Source: Methylobacterium soli
GTDB lineage: Bacteria; Pseudomonadota; Alphaproteobacteria; Rhizobiales; Beijerinckiaceae
Assembly (NCBI RefSeq): GCF_008806385.1
Contig: NZ_VZZK01000009.1
Location: forward strand, 1-64,000
Direction: 5' to 3'
DNA: 64,000 bases
The first letter of the stretch is position 1; every line of letters starts with the position of its first letter. A program made the translations under genes and the position numbers. This document shows positions 1 to 7,591 of this stretch, in pieces. The notes below the pieces were generated by a model that was not told where the DNA came from, did no database searches, and saw only the letters and a program-made list of their open reading frames with translations.

Positions 1-1
1 G

Positions 2-685
2 ACCGTGCTCCAGAGCCGGCGCGACTACACGCTCGGCGAGGCCCTGCGCACGCCCGTGTTCTGGGTCATGCTGCTGATGTTCACCTGCACGGTGACGGGC
101 GGCCTGATGGCGGTGGCCCAACTCGGCGTCATCGCGCAGGATCTCGGGGTCAAGAACTTCCAGGTCAACCTGTACTTCTTCGCCATGGCGGCGCTGCCCT
201 TCGCGCTGATGCTCGACCGGATCATGAACGGCATCTCGCGCCCGCTCTTCGGCTTCGTCTCCGACCGGATCGGGCGGGAGAAGACGATGTTCATCGCCTT
301 CGCGATGGAAGGCATCGGCATCGTGGCGCTGGGGTATTTCGGCTCGAACCCCTGGGCCTTCGTGATCCTGTCGGGCGTGGTGTTCCTGGCCTGGGGCGAG
401 GTCTACTCGCTGTTCAGCGCCACCGCCGCCGACACCTTCGGCTCGAAGCACATCGGCAAGATCTACGGCGTGCTCTACTGCGCCAAGGGCTTTGCCGCCC
501 TGTTCGTGCCGGTCGGCAACCTGATCATGCAGGCCACCGGCACCTGGGCGACGGTGCTCTACACGGTCGCCATCATGGACCTGATCGCCGCCGCCCTGGC
601 CATCGCCGTCCTCCGGCCCATGCTCAAGCGTCACCACGCCGAGAACGACGCGCGCCTGCCCAACCCCGCCCTCGCCCACGCCTGA
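2..685 (+). CDS. MFS transporter, oxalate/formate antiporter family (C-terminal part)
   Basis: This is the C-terminal ~227 residues of a major facilitator carrier; the reading frame is open to the left window edge, so the N-terminus lies outside. About six hydrophobic segments are visible, with the inter-helix loop GFVSDRIGREK typical of MFS proteins. The stretch around MTALxGVIAQDLG/FFAMAALPFALMLDR resembles OxlT-like oxalate/formate exchangers of Methylobacteriaceae. A perfect hairpin follows the stop, and a GntR regulator lies downstream on the same strand. The exact substrate is inference from family resemblance; other monocarboxylates are possible. Confidence 0.8.
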   Translation, partial: TVLQSRRDYTLGEALRTPVFWVMLLMFTCTVTGGLMAVAQLGVIAQDLGVKNFQVNLYFFAMAALPFALMLDRIMNGISRPLFGFVSDRIGREKTMFIAFAMEGIGIVALGYFGSNPWAFVILSGVVFLAWGEVYSLFSATAADTFGSKHIGKIYGVLYCAKGFAALFVPVGNLIMQATGTWATVLYTVAIMDLIAAALAIAVLRPMLKRHHAENDARLPNPALAHA

Positions 686-693
686 CCCACAAA

Positions 694-718
694 GGCTCGC
701 CCCAACACGGGGCGAGCC
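694..718 (+). terminator. Hairpin terminator after the MFS gene
   Basis: A perfect 10-bp stem GGCTCGCCCC / GGGGCGAGCC with a 5-nt loop begins 9 nt after the MFS stop codon. There is no U-tract, so it is either a weak intrinsic terminator or an mRNA 3'-end stabiliser. Confidence 0.6.
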
Positions 719-754
719 ATCCCAACGCCCAGGACGCCGGTCCCTGCCCGGCGC

Positions 755-780
755 GACCGATCGGCAAGACCGATCGGCAA
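755..780. promoter_or_regulatory. Tandem CCGATCGG palindromes upstream of the GntR gene
   Basis: The 13-bp unit GACCGATCGGCAA occurs twice head to tail. Each copy contains the 8-bp palindrome CCGATCGG, and the centres are 13 bp apart. The pair lies 80-100 nt upstream of the chosen GntR start, where an autoregulatory operator could sit. The operator role is inference. Confidence 0.3.
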
Positions 781-858
781 GACTGCACGGGAAGCCCGCA
801 CGGGGGTCCCGTGCCGGCGCCCCGTCCCCGGCCGGCCCCATCTCACCGGAGTTCCATC

Positions 859-1560
859 GTGCTGCAGACGCGCGGGTCGACCTTGAGCATCGCACCGATC
901 GGGCAGGCCGCGACCTTGCGCAACCAAGCCTATGCCATGATCAAGCGCTCGATCCTGGCGATGGATCTCTATGACGGCTCGCCCCGAATCCGGCTGGAGG
1001 AGAACCAGATCGCGCGGGATCTCGGCGTCAGCCGGACGCCGATCCGGGAAGCCCTGACCCTGCTCGAGCAGGAGGGCCTCGTCTGCTCGGTGCCGCGGCG
1101 CGGGGTCTTCGTGGCGCGCAAGACCAAGCGCGAGCTGATCGAGATGATCACGGTCTGGGCGGCGCTCGAGGGCACGGCGGCGCATCTCGCCGCGAACCGG
1201 GCCGACGCGACGGACCTCGCCGCGCTCAGCGGGATGTTCCAGGATTTCACCCCCGCGAGCCTCCCCGATCGCCTGAACGATTACGCGCAGGCCAACATCG
1301 CCTTCCATCAGGCGATCGTCCGTCTCGGCGGCTGCACCCTCATGGTCGAGATGACCGCCAACCTGTTCCTGCACGTGCGGGCGATCCGCACCGTGTCGAT
1401 CCATCAGGGGAGCCGGGCCGGGCGCTCCATGTCCGAGCACGCCGCCATCGTGGCGGCTCTGCAGGCCCGCGATGCGGAGCGCGCCGCGATCCTGGTGCGG
1501 GATCATGCCCTCGGCCTCGCGGCCCATGTGGAGGCCCATTGGTCGCTGCCCGAGCCCTAA
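859..1560 (+). CDS. GntR-family transcriptional regulator (FCD type)
   Basis: DNA-binding regulator of about 233 residues. The N-terminal winged helix-turn-helix contains IRLEENQIARDLGVSRTP followed by IREALTLLEQEGLV, the GntR recognition region. The C-terminal all-helical half has the FCD ligand-domain pattern, including FHQAIVRLGG and a late SEHAAIVAAL histidine motif expected to bind metal or acid ligand. The GTG start at 859 is preferred over a GTG at 811 because of the upstream ACCGGAG Shine-Dalgarno-like sequence and because the extra 16 residues are Pro/Arg-rich. By position it may control the MFS carrier or nearby acid-catabolism genes; ligand unknown. Confidence 0.85.
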   Translation: MLQTRGSTLSIAPIGQAATLRNQAYAMIKRSILAMDLYDGSPRIRLEENQIARDLGVSRTPIREALTLLEQEGLVCSVPRRGVFVARKTKRELIEMITVWAALEGTAAHLAANRADATDLAALSGMFQDFTPASLPDRLNDYAQANIAFHQAIVRLGGCTLMVEMTANLFLHVRAIRTVSIHQGSRAGRSMSEHAAIVAALQARDAERAAILVRDHALGLAAHVEAHWSLPEP

Positions 1561-1602
1561 CGATCCGGCACCCCCCCACCATCGCCTCGAAGGACCGGCC
1601 TC

Positions 1603-2040
1603 ATGATCCGATACCTTCTCGTCATTCTTCTCGTCGCGATCCCGGCCACGGCCCGGTCGGCCGAGTTCGACCCGCGATCGACGCCCGATCCCACGCCCGT
1701 GCTGATCGACCGGGTGGTCGCCTACGTGATCACCCTGGAGCGGTGCGGGCTGGTCAAGCCGGGTCGGAACGCGCGCGCGCCCTGGGACGCCTTCAGGACG
1801 GCGTATCGCGGCCTGCCCGAGCGCTGGGCGCGGGACGAAACGCCGCTGAGATCCCACATCCGCGCGGAGATCGGCCGCGCGCGGCTGACGATGCCCGAGC
1901 CCGCCGAGGGCTGGTGCCAGGCCGCCCGGCGCGGCTACGGCACGCGGGGGCAGATCTATCCGGACGCGATCGCGATGCGGGACGGCTCGTTCAGCGGCGC
2001 GCGCGTCAACCCCGACATTCTCGACGTCTATCATTATTAG
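1603..2040 (+). CDS. Small secreted protein of unknown function
   Basis: A 145-residue product with a clear signal peptide (hydrophobic run LLVILLVAIPATARS, likely cleavage after ARSA). The mature part has two cysteines and a Tyr/Asp-rich C-terminus. GAAGGAC lies just upstream of the ATG. It follows the GntR gene by 42 nt and may be co-transcribed. I do not recognise the family; it is expected to be periplasmic. Confidence 0.6.
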   Translation: MIRYLLVILLVAIPATARSAEFDPRSTPDPTPVLIDRVVAYVITLERCGLVKPGRNARAPWDAFRTAYRGLPERWARDETPLRSHIRAEIGRARLTMPEPAEGWCQAARRGYGTRGQIYPDAIAMRDGSFSGARVNPDILDVYHY

Positions 2041-2041
2041 A

Positions 2042-2079
2042 GCGCTTACGCCGACGTGAGACCGGTTCGGCATAAGCGC
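2042..2079. terminator. Imperfect 13-bp hairpin between convergent genes
   Basis: GCGCTTACGCCGA pairs with TCGGCATAAGCGC (one mismatch) across a 12-nt loop, starting directly after the stop of the small secreted protein. It lacks a U-run. Together with the next palindrome it fills the gap between two convergent genes and probably acts as a bidirectional terminator. Confidence 0.5.
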
Positions 2080-2098
2080 GCGCATCACATCAAAGGCT

Positions 2099-2139
2099 GA
2101 GAGCTGTTCCCGAATGCGAAGCGATGGGGAGCGGCTCTC
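2099..2139. repeat. 41-nt dispersed palindromic repeat, copy 1
   Basis: A 41-nt imperfect palindrome beginning GAGAGCTGTTCC and ending GGAGCGGCTCTC. It overlaps the stop codon of the beta-keto acid cleavage gene by 2 nt. A second copy of identical length and near-identical arms is at 57445-57485. The shared arms with diverged centre suggest a REP-like element, or a terminator used repeatedly in this genome. Confidence 0.55.
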
Positions 2140-3067
2140 AGAACCCGACCTTGTCGCCCCCCTTCAGGGCGAGCATCGCGCGCGCGTCGTCCGGCGTCGC
2201 GATCTCGAGGCCGAGGCCCTCGATGATCTGGCGCACGCGCCGGACCTGGTCGGCATTGCTCCGCGCGAGCTGCCCGGGGCCGATCCAGAGGCTGTCCTCC
2301 AGCCCGACCCGGACGTTGCCGCCCATCGCGGCCGCCATCGCGGCAATGTTCATCTGATTTCGGCCCGCGCCGAGCACCGACCAGTGATACTGGTCGCCGA
2401 ACAGGCGGTCGGCGGTGCGCTTCATGTGCATCACGTCGTCGGGATGGGCCCCGATGCCGCCCTGCAGGCCGAACACGGTCTGGATGAACAGCGGCGCCTG
2501 AACCAGGCCGCGGTCGAGAAAGTATTTCAGATTGTAGAGATGGGCCGTGTCGTAACATTCGAACTCGAAGCGCGTGCCGTTGGGAGCGCAGGTCGTGAGG
2601 ATGTGCTCGATCTGGCCGAATGAGTTGCGGAAGATGATGTCCTTGTTGGCGAGGTAGGTCCGCTCCCATTCGTGCTTCAGATCCGTGAAGCGGTCGAGCA
2701 TGCCGAACAGGCCGAAATTCATCGAGCCGAGATTGAGCGAGGCCACCTCCGGCGCGAAGGTCGCGGCCGGACGCACGCGCTCCTCGATCGACATGGTCGG
2801 CGCGCCCCCGGTGGTGAGGTTCACCACGCAATTCGTGCGCTGCTTGATGATGGGCAGGAACTTGGCGAAGGCCTCGGGCGACTGGTCCGGCTGCCCCGTC
2901 TCCGGGTCGCGCGCGTGCAGGTGAACGATGGCGGCGCCCGCCTCCGCCGCGCCGATGGCCGCATCCGCGATCGCCTCCGGCGTGACGGGCAGGTGGGGCG
3001 ACATGCTCGGCGTGTGGATCGCGCCCGTGACCGCACAGGTGATGATGACTTTTCGCGTGCTCGCCAT
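2138..3067 (-). CDS. Beta-keto acid cleavage enzyme (BKACE, DUF849)
   Basis: A 309-residue TIM-barrel enzyme of the 3-keto-5-aminohexanoate cleavage family, which condenses a beta-keto acid with acetyl-CoA to give an acetoacetate and a new CoA ester. Family hallmarks are the start KVIITCAVTGAIHTPSMSP, the zinc-binding HLHARDPETG around residue 50 and the glycine-rich LTTGGAP. Substrate specificity cannot be read by eye. The ATG at 3067 gives the usual family length. Genes upstream and downstream are unrelated, so it is probably monocistronic; its stop lies in a palindromic repeat. Confidence 0.9.
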   Translation of the reverse strand: MASTRKVIITCAVTGAIHTPSMSPHLPVTPEAIADAAIGAAEAGAAIVHLHARDPETGQPDQSPEAFAKFLPIIKQRTNCVVNLTTGGAPTMSIEERVRPAATFAPEVASLNLGSMNFGLFGMLDRFTDLKHEWERTYLANKDIIFRNSFGQIEHILTTCAPNGTRFEFECYDTAHLYNLKYFLDRGLVQAPLFIQTVFGLQGGIGAHPDDVMHMKRTADRLFGDQYHWSVLGAGRNQMNIAAMAAAMGGNVRVGLEDSLWIGPGQLARSNADQVRRVRQIIEGLGLEIATPDDARAMLALKGGDKVGF

Positions 3068-3543
3068 GGTCAGCCCTTGTTCTGCTGGTGAGTCTGCCGG
3101 GCGCCAGCGCATGCGATCCGGTCCCCGTTGGTCCGGCGGGGAAGGACCGTCTCGTTCGCGGGGGCCGCCGGGCCTCGTCGTTGCGGTCGTCGCGCAGGAA
3201 TAATCATGACGTTCCGGCGACGGAATCCGTCCGCGACGCTCCTGTGGCGCTCCTGCGGGGTGACATAGCTCTCCGACCTCAGGCGGAAAGCCCGCGCCGG
3301 AAACGTCTCCCGGCGGTGCACCGGGTGAAGCCCCCGATCGTTCCGGCGACGGCGACCGGCCCCTGACCGATGCCCGCATCTCGGCTCAGCCTCCCAAAAC
3401 GGCCGCGGACCTTCAGGAGGCGCCCGGCATGGCGACGCCCGACATGGCGACGCGCGGGATGGCGACGCGCGGGATCGAGCGGGACGGGCTCACCCATGAT
3501 CCATGACTGATGGGCCGACCGGGCTGCGCTCCCGGCCGCCCCG
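3068..3543. other. Intergenic stretch without a supported gene
   Basis: About 475 bases lie between the BKACE start and the RTX gene stop. Open frames here are Arg/Pro-rich and lack family features. The region would hold the BKACE promoter (minus strand) and contains a 3x15-bp tandem repeat at 3426-3470. Confidence 0.5.
3426..3470. repeat. Three 15-bp tandem repeats
   Basis: Units GGCATGGCGACGCCC, GACATGGCGACGCGC and GGGATGGCGACGCGC follow each other without gaps, and a partial fourth begins at 3471. The array lies in non-coding DNA downstream of the RTX gene. It looks like a small slippage-prone minisatellite. Confidence 0.8.
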
Positions 3544-4464
3544 TCAGACCAGGAAGGCGTCGTCGCCGACGATCGCCCGGCCCTCGGCAGCACCCGATTG
3601 CAGGTAATGCTGGAGCGGGTTGATGCCCGCCGCCGCGACATCCGGATTGTCGGCGAGATAGGCCCTGGTGTCGAAGCGCGCGGACGGGTTCCGGCCTTCG
3701 CTCGCGCCGTTGGCCAGGTAATGGGCGAGGGGGTCGACGCCCGCCGCGCGGACGTCGGCATAGGCTTCGAGATAGCCCTGCACGTCGAAGAAGGCGTTCG
3801 GATCACGGCCCTCGAAGCGGCCGCTCAGCGCAAAATGCGCCTCGGGATCGATCCCAGCATCAGCCACATCGAGGTTCCGGCTCAGGTAGAACAGGTCGTC
3901 GATCAGCGCGTTGCCGTCGTTCTGCCGGATGACGAGATCGCCGAAGACGTAGGTATCGACCGAACGGACCTCGGCGAAGATGGTGCCGACATCCTCCGCA
4001 TCGTCATCATCCTCGTCGTCGTCCGCATCGCTCTCGGCCGCCGCGATCTCCGCGGGCGCATCGTCGTCATCGTCATCGTCGTCGTCATCATCATCATCAT
4101 CATCGGCGAAACCGCCGCCTCTGGAGAGCGTCGCGGCGCTGCCGGCCGAGAGGATGGCGAAGCTCTCGATCGGGGCATCGATGTTGAGGGTATCGTTGCC
4201 GGCGCCGCCGTCGAACACGTAATTGGCATTGCGCAAGTCAAGCGTATCGTTTCCGTCGCCACCGAGGAAAAAACCGGTGCCATAGGTGACGTTCAGGGCA
4301 TCGTTTCCGTCTCCCGCCACCACGTTCACGATGCTTAGTTCATCGTCGTCCCCGAAGACGTTGAAGACGTCGTCGCCGCCATTGCCGTAGATCAGTCGCT
4401 CCTCATCCTGCGGATCGAGGTTGAAAAGCTCGGGATCGTCGCTTCCACGAATGACCTGAACCAT
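3544..4464 (-). CDS. RTX-type calcium-binding secreted protein with poly-Asp tract
   Basis: A 306-residue acidic protein. Residues ~25-95 hold degenerate RTX nonapeptides (GNGGDDVF, GDGNDALN, GGDGNDTLDL, GGAGNDTLNI), which fold as calcium-loaded beta rolls. Around residues 125-165 there is a run of 15 Asp followed by a second Asp/Glu-rich block. The C-terminal third has three repeats of the form D-V-x-x-A-G-I/V-x-P-x-x-H-Y-L-x-x-G-x-x-E-G-R, common in alphaproteobacterial surface proteins. There is no N-terminal signal peptide, as expected for type I secretion; no secretion genes are in the window. Probably extracellular; function unknown. Confidence 0.75.
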   Translation of the reverse strand: MVQVIRGSDDPELFNLDPQDEERLIYGNGGDDVFNVFGDDDELSIVNVVAGDGNDALNVTYGTGFFLGGDGNDTLDLRNANYVFDGGAGNDTLNIDAPIESFAILSAGSAATLSRGGGFADDDDDDDDDDDDDDDAPAEIAAAESDADDDEDDDDAEDVGTIFAEVRSVDTYVFGDLVIRQNDGNALIDDLFYLSRNLDVADAGIDPEAHFALSGRFEGRDPNAFFDVQGYLEAYADVRAAGVDPLAHYLANGASEGRNPSARFDTRAYLADNPDVAAAGINPLQHYLQSGAAEGRAIVGDDAFLV

Positions 4465-4985
4465 GATGCCTCCGCCGAAAGCCGCTCTCGGACAATGGTA
4501 GAGACGCTAACGTCAGATCTTCGTGGCGTTAAGTGCGCGTATTTCCTGCGGAGTGTTGCCAGATACTCCCGTTAGTACAGTGCTGTACGCTGCGTTTGCC
4601 GCGGGGCGGTGCGGTTATAGGAGTGTTGTCCGTTGGCTTGACGCCGATGGGATCGTCGATTCCTGCGCGCCGGCCTCCCGGCTCATTGAGGTCGATCCCC
4701 TGGTGGTCGGCCGCGGGCCACCGCGCGCCGACAGCCGATGCTTCGATCGGCGTCGCGGGCGCTCACGGGTTAGGATGATAGTTTTCCCATCGCCGCCCAG
4801 CGATCCACGCCTCCGAGCGGTCTCGTGCCGATCCCGAGCCGCGGCTCGATCGTGGCTCTCCGTACGGTCACGACGGTCCGCGTCCGCATCCCATTCAGGA
4901 CCGGCGACCTTGCGCCGCCTGCCCCGGTCGAGCGCCCGGAGCGAGTGCCCCCCGACCGTGAGGCCGCCGGGGCGGATCCCGTGTG
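4465..4985. other. Intergenic stretch without a supported gene
   Basis: About 520 bases upstream of the RTX gene. Open frames are Arg/Ser/Pro-rich with no recognisable features. The only structured element I see is an inverted repeat GTACAG-TG-CTGTAC at 4575-4588, about 110 nt upstream of the RTX start codon. Confidence 0.5.
4575..4588. promoter_or_regulatory. Inverted repeat GTACAG-N2-CTGTAC upstream of the RTX gene
   Basis: A perfect 6-bp inverted repeat with a 2-nt spacer in the slightly AT-richer DNA ahead of the RTX gene. Its position fits an operator, but no promoter hexamers are obvious. Function is inference. Confidence 0.3.
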
Positions 4986-5261
4986 TCAGCGCGTGCCGCC
5001 GCCGCCGCCGCCATTCGCGCTGCCATTCGGCACGGCCCGCTCGGGAAAGCTCGAATTTCCCCCTGCGGCCGAGTTGGTCGTGATCGTATCCGCACCCGTG
5101 GCCCCGCGCGAGATGATCAGGTCTCCGCTATTGCCCGTGGTGTTCGACTGGCGTTGGATCACCACGCCCGATCGCGCCGCGGGATCGAAGGGCCGATAGG
5201 CCTGCGCGAAGGCGGGGGCGGCGGCGAGGAGGGCGGCGCCGGCGAGAAGCAGTCGGGTCAT
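4986..5261 (-). CDS. Small Gly/Asn-rich secreted protein
   Basis: A 91-residue product with a classic signal peptide (LLLAGAALLAAAPAFAQA, cleavage after AQA). The mature part is Thr/Ser/Asn-rich (SNTTGNSGDLIIS) and ends in a polyglycine tail before TR. Such low-complexity periplasmic proteins are common in this group; no function is assigned. The signal peptide is the main support that it is a real gene. Confidence 0.6.
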   Translation of the reverse strand: MTRLLLAGAALLAAAPAFAQAYRPFDPAARSGVVIQRQSNTTGNSGDLIISRGATGADTITTNSAAGGNSSFPERAVPNGSANGGGGGGTR

Positions 5262-5791
5262 GGTTGTCTCGTGTCAAAGAACGCCGCAAGTCCGGCGCCG
5301 AGCGTGAGCTCGCGTGCAGAATACGGGAATCTTTGGGTGGCGGTCGGCGTCCGCAAGAGCATGCGACCAAGGAGAGCACGCAGAGGTGGCCGAGCGCGGC
5401 GACGAAAAAACCCGCACCGGCGATGGGGGCCGGGCGGGCTGAAGTTTGTCTCCCAATCCCCGAGAAGGGATGTTGGTTAGACGCTCAGGCGCCGTGTCCT
5501 AATCCGCGTCCGTGTCGGCGCTGAGGTATCGGCTATCCCGGCCGTCGAGGCGCCCCGCGAAACCGATGCGGCAATCGGCGCGTTGGCCGGTTCGACGCCT
5601 CCTGGCGACAGCCGGGAGCATGCCGACGCGCGAAGCTCGCCTCGATCGCCCGAAGGCTCATCGGCGGGGCCCGGGCGTGGACTGAGCCAGTCGGCGCCGT
5701 TCTCCCGCCGATGGAGGGTTGCGGAGGATCGCCGCGCCGGAGCGCGTCATCGCGGCGGTGACGGACGAATTGCGGATCGAGGAGCGCCAGG
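5262..5791. other. Intergenic stretch without a supported gene
   Basis: About 530 bases upstream of the divergent small genes at 4986-5261 and 5792-6073. I see no family-like protein, RNA gene or strong hairpin. It would contain the promoters of both neighbours. Confidence 0.45.
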
Positions 5792-6073
5792 ATGGCCGAA
5801 TTTCAGGATGATCGTGTGCGCGGGGCGGCCGATGGCCGAGCCTGCGTCGCGGAGATCGGAGCCAGCGGGCAGGCCGAGATCCTGCAGGAAGGGCGGGCCG
5901 CCGTGGTCTTCGGCGAGATGCTCGTCAAGGCCCTGGCCCGCTCCGTCGCGACCTTCGACAGGCGCGGATCCAGCGAGGCCGCCGAGCTTTATGCCGAGGG
6001 CTTCCTGCAGGGGGCGAACGAAGCGGTGACGGCGCTGCGAGCCCGGCGGGAGGATCGCGGTGAGCCGCGTTGA
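5792..6073 (+). CDS. Hypothetical protein, 93 aa
   Basis: A small soluble protein with balanced composition; the core EILQEGRAAVVFGEMLVKALARSVATF followed by AAELYAEGFLQGANEAVTALRARRE looks like amphipathic helices. A GAGGAG Shine-Dalgarno lies about 9 nt before the ATG. Overlapping frames here are Arg/Pro/Ser-rich and look like shadows. Family and function not recognised. Confidence 0.5.
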   Translation: MAEFQDDRVRGAADGRACVAEIGASGQAEILQEGRAAVVFGEMLVKALARSVATFDRRGSSEAAELYAEGFLQGANEAVTALRARREDRGEPR

Positions 6074-6205
6074 GGCGTGCCGGCTCGGCGCCGAATGCCG
6101 CCCGCCGCAAGCCTCGCCTCCGGGGCCGCCCTCGGTGAGGACGTCCCTGAAGTGCGCGCCCGCAGGGCGACGAGCCTCACCGTCGCGCGCCGGCCGCTGC
6201 CCGGT

Positions 6206-7504
6206 TCAGCAATCGAGGGTGGTGTCGCGCTCCCATTGCGTGAGGTGGCCGCAATAGGCGTTCCACTCCTCGTTCTTCAGCTTGAGGTAGCTCGGCACGA
6301 AGGCGCCCAGAGCCTCGTTGAGCACGTCGCAGCGCTCGAGCGCCCGCATCGCGTCGAGCATGTTCAGCGGCAGCCGCTTCACGCCCTCGACCGTGTGCCC
6401 GTCCGTGTACATGTTGATGTCCAGGCGCTGGCCCGGATCGCGCCGGTTGCGCATCCCATCCAGCCCGGCCGCCAGGATGCCCGCCTGCAGCAGGTAGGGA
6501 TTGGCCGCCCCGTCCGCGAGGCGGAACTCGAAGCGCCCGCCATCGGGGATGCGGATCATGTGGGTGCGGTTGTTGCCCGTATAGGTCACGGTGTTGGGCG
6601 CCCAGGTCGCGCCCGAGGTGGTGCGCGGCGCGTTGATCCGCTTGTAGGAATTGACGCAAGGGTTGGTGATGGCGGCGAGCGCGTCGGCCGAGTGGATCAG
6701 GCCGCCGATGAAGTGGTAGCCCTCCTGCGACAGGCCGATCTCATCGGACTTGTCCGAGAAGATGTTGCGCTCGTCGCGCCAGAGCGAGACATGGGCGTGG
6801 CAGCCCGAGCCCGTCAGGTCCATGAAGGGTTTGGGCATGAAGGTCGCCCGCAGGCCGTGCTTCTCGGCGATCGAGCGGGTCATGTACTTGAAGAAGGCGT
6901 GCCGGTCCGCGGTGACCAGGGCGTCGTCGTAATCCCAGTTCATCTCGAACTGGCCGTTGGCGTCCTCGTGGTCGTTCTGGTAGGGCCGCCAGCCGAGGCC
7001 CAGCATGGCGTCGCAGATCTCCGTGATGACGTCGTAGCGCCGCATCAGGGCCGATTGGTCGTAGCAGGGCTTGATCTGCTTGTCGGCCATGTCGGCCGGC
7101 TCCGAGCCGCAGGGCGTGATCAGGAAGAACTCGCACTCGACGCCGGTCTTCATCTGCAGCCCGTCGCGGGCCGCGTCCTTGATCAGGCGCTTGAGGATGT
7201 TGCGCGGACCCTGCTCGACCGGCACGCCGTTCATGACGAGATCGGCGGGCAGCCAGCCCACCTCGGGCTTCCAGGGCAGCTGGATCAGGCCGTCGGGATC
7301 GGGCACCGCCAGGAGGTCGGCATCGGCCGGGCTCATGTCGAGCCAGGTCGCGAAGCCCGCGAACCCCGCCCCGTTCTTGCAGGTGCTCTTGATGGCCGCG
7401 GCCGGCACCAGCTTGGCGCGCTGCGTTCCGAACAGGTCCGTGTAGGACACCAGGAAGTACTTGATGCCGCGTTCCTTCGCGGCGGTCTCGAGATCAAGCG
7501 TCAT
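6206..7504 (-). CDS. gmaS: Gamma-glutamylmethylamide synthetase (type III glutamine synthetase family)
   Basis: ATP-dependent ligase joining methylamine to glutamate, the first step of the N-methylglutamate pathway. The 432-residue protein is a full-length glutamine-synthetase fold: an N-terminal beta-grasp (TDLFGTQRAKLVP), then catalytic-domain motifs GVECEFFLI, NGQFEMNWDYDDAL, GSGCHAHVSLW and PDGGRFEFRLADGAANPYL. By sequence alone it could be GlnT; the adjacent mgs and mgd genes make GmaS the better call. It lies downstream of mgsC on the same strand but behind a strong hairpin terminator, so it may be expressed by read-through or from its own promoter. Cytoplasmic. Confidence 0.88.
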   Translation of the reverse strand: MTLDLETAAKERGIKYFLVSYTDLFGTQRAKLVPAAAIKSTCKNGAGFAGFATWLDMSPADADLLAVPDPDGLIQLPWKPEVGWLPADLVMNGVPVEQGPRNILKRLIKDAARDGLQMKTGVECEFFLITPCGSEPADMADKQIKPCYDQSALMRRYDVITEICDAMLGLGWRPYQNDHEDANGQFEMNWDYDDALVTADRHAFFKYMTRSIAEKHGLRATFMPKPFMDLTGSGCHAHVSLWRDERNIFSDKSDEIGLSQEGYHFIGGLIHSADALAAITNPCVNSYKRINAPRTTSGATWAPNTVTYTGNNRTHMIRIPDGGRFEFRLADGAANPYLLQAGILAAGLDGMRNRRDPGQRLDINMYTDGHTVEGVKRLPLNMLDAMRALERCDVLNEALGAFVPSYLKLKNEEWNAYCGHLTQWERDTTLDC

Positions 7505-7551
7505 CGCTAAGCCCTCCCTAGGCGGGAAACGGATGAAGGATGCATCATGAG

Positions 7552-7583
7552 AAAAGGCCGCCCTGGCGTAGGGCGGCCTTTTT
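7552..7583 (-). terminator. Strong intrinsic terminator between mgsC and gmaS
   Basis: A perfect 13-bp stem (AAAAGGCCGCCCT with AGGGCGGCCTTTT) and a 5-nt loop, flanked by A- and T-runs, making it a bidirectional rho-independent terminator. It starts about 9 nt after the mgsC stop on the minus strand and precedes gmaS, so it should separate mgsABC from gmaS transcriptionally or set their ratio. Confidence 0.85.
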
Positions 7584-7591
7584 GCCGTGTT

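Noticed and set aside
631..2088. 485-codon minus-strand frame across the GntR and secreted-protein genes
   Set aside because: Arg/Gly/Asp-rich shadow; the plus-strand genes have recognisable domain and signal peptide.
3426..3470. Attachment-site or CRISPR-like repeat
   Set aside because: A simple 15-bp tandem run with no integrase or tRNA nearby.
4523..5083. 186-codon plus-strand frame upstream of the RTX gene
   Set aside because: Arg/Ser-rich, no family features, and it overlaps a better-supported small secreted gene.
6077..7510. 477-codon open frame antisense to gmaS
   Set aside because: Low-complexity shadow composition; gmaS on the other strand has all family motifs.
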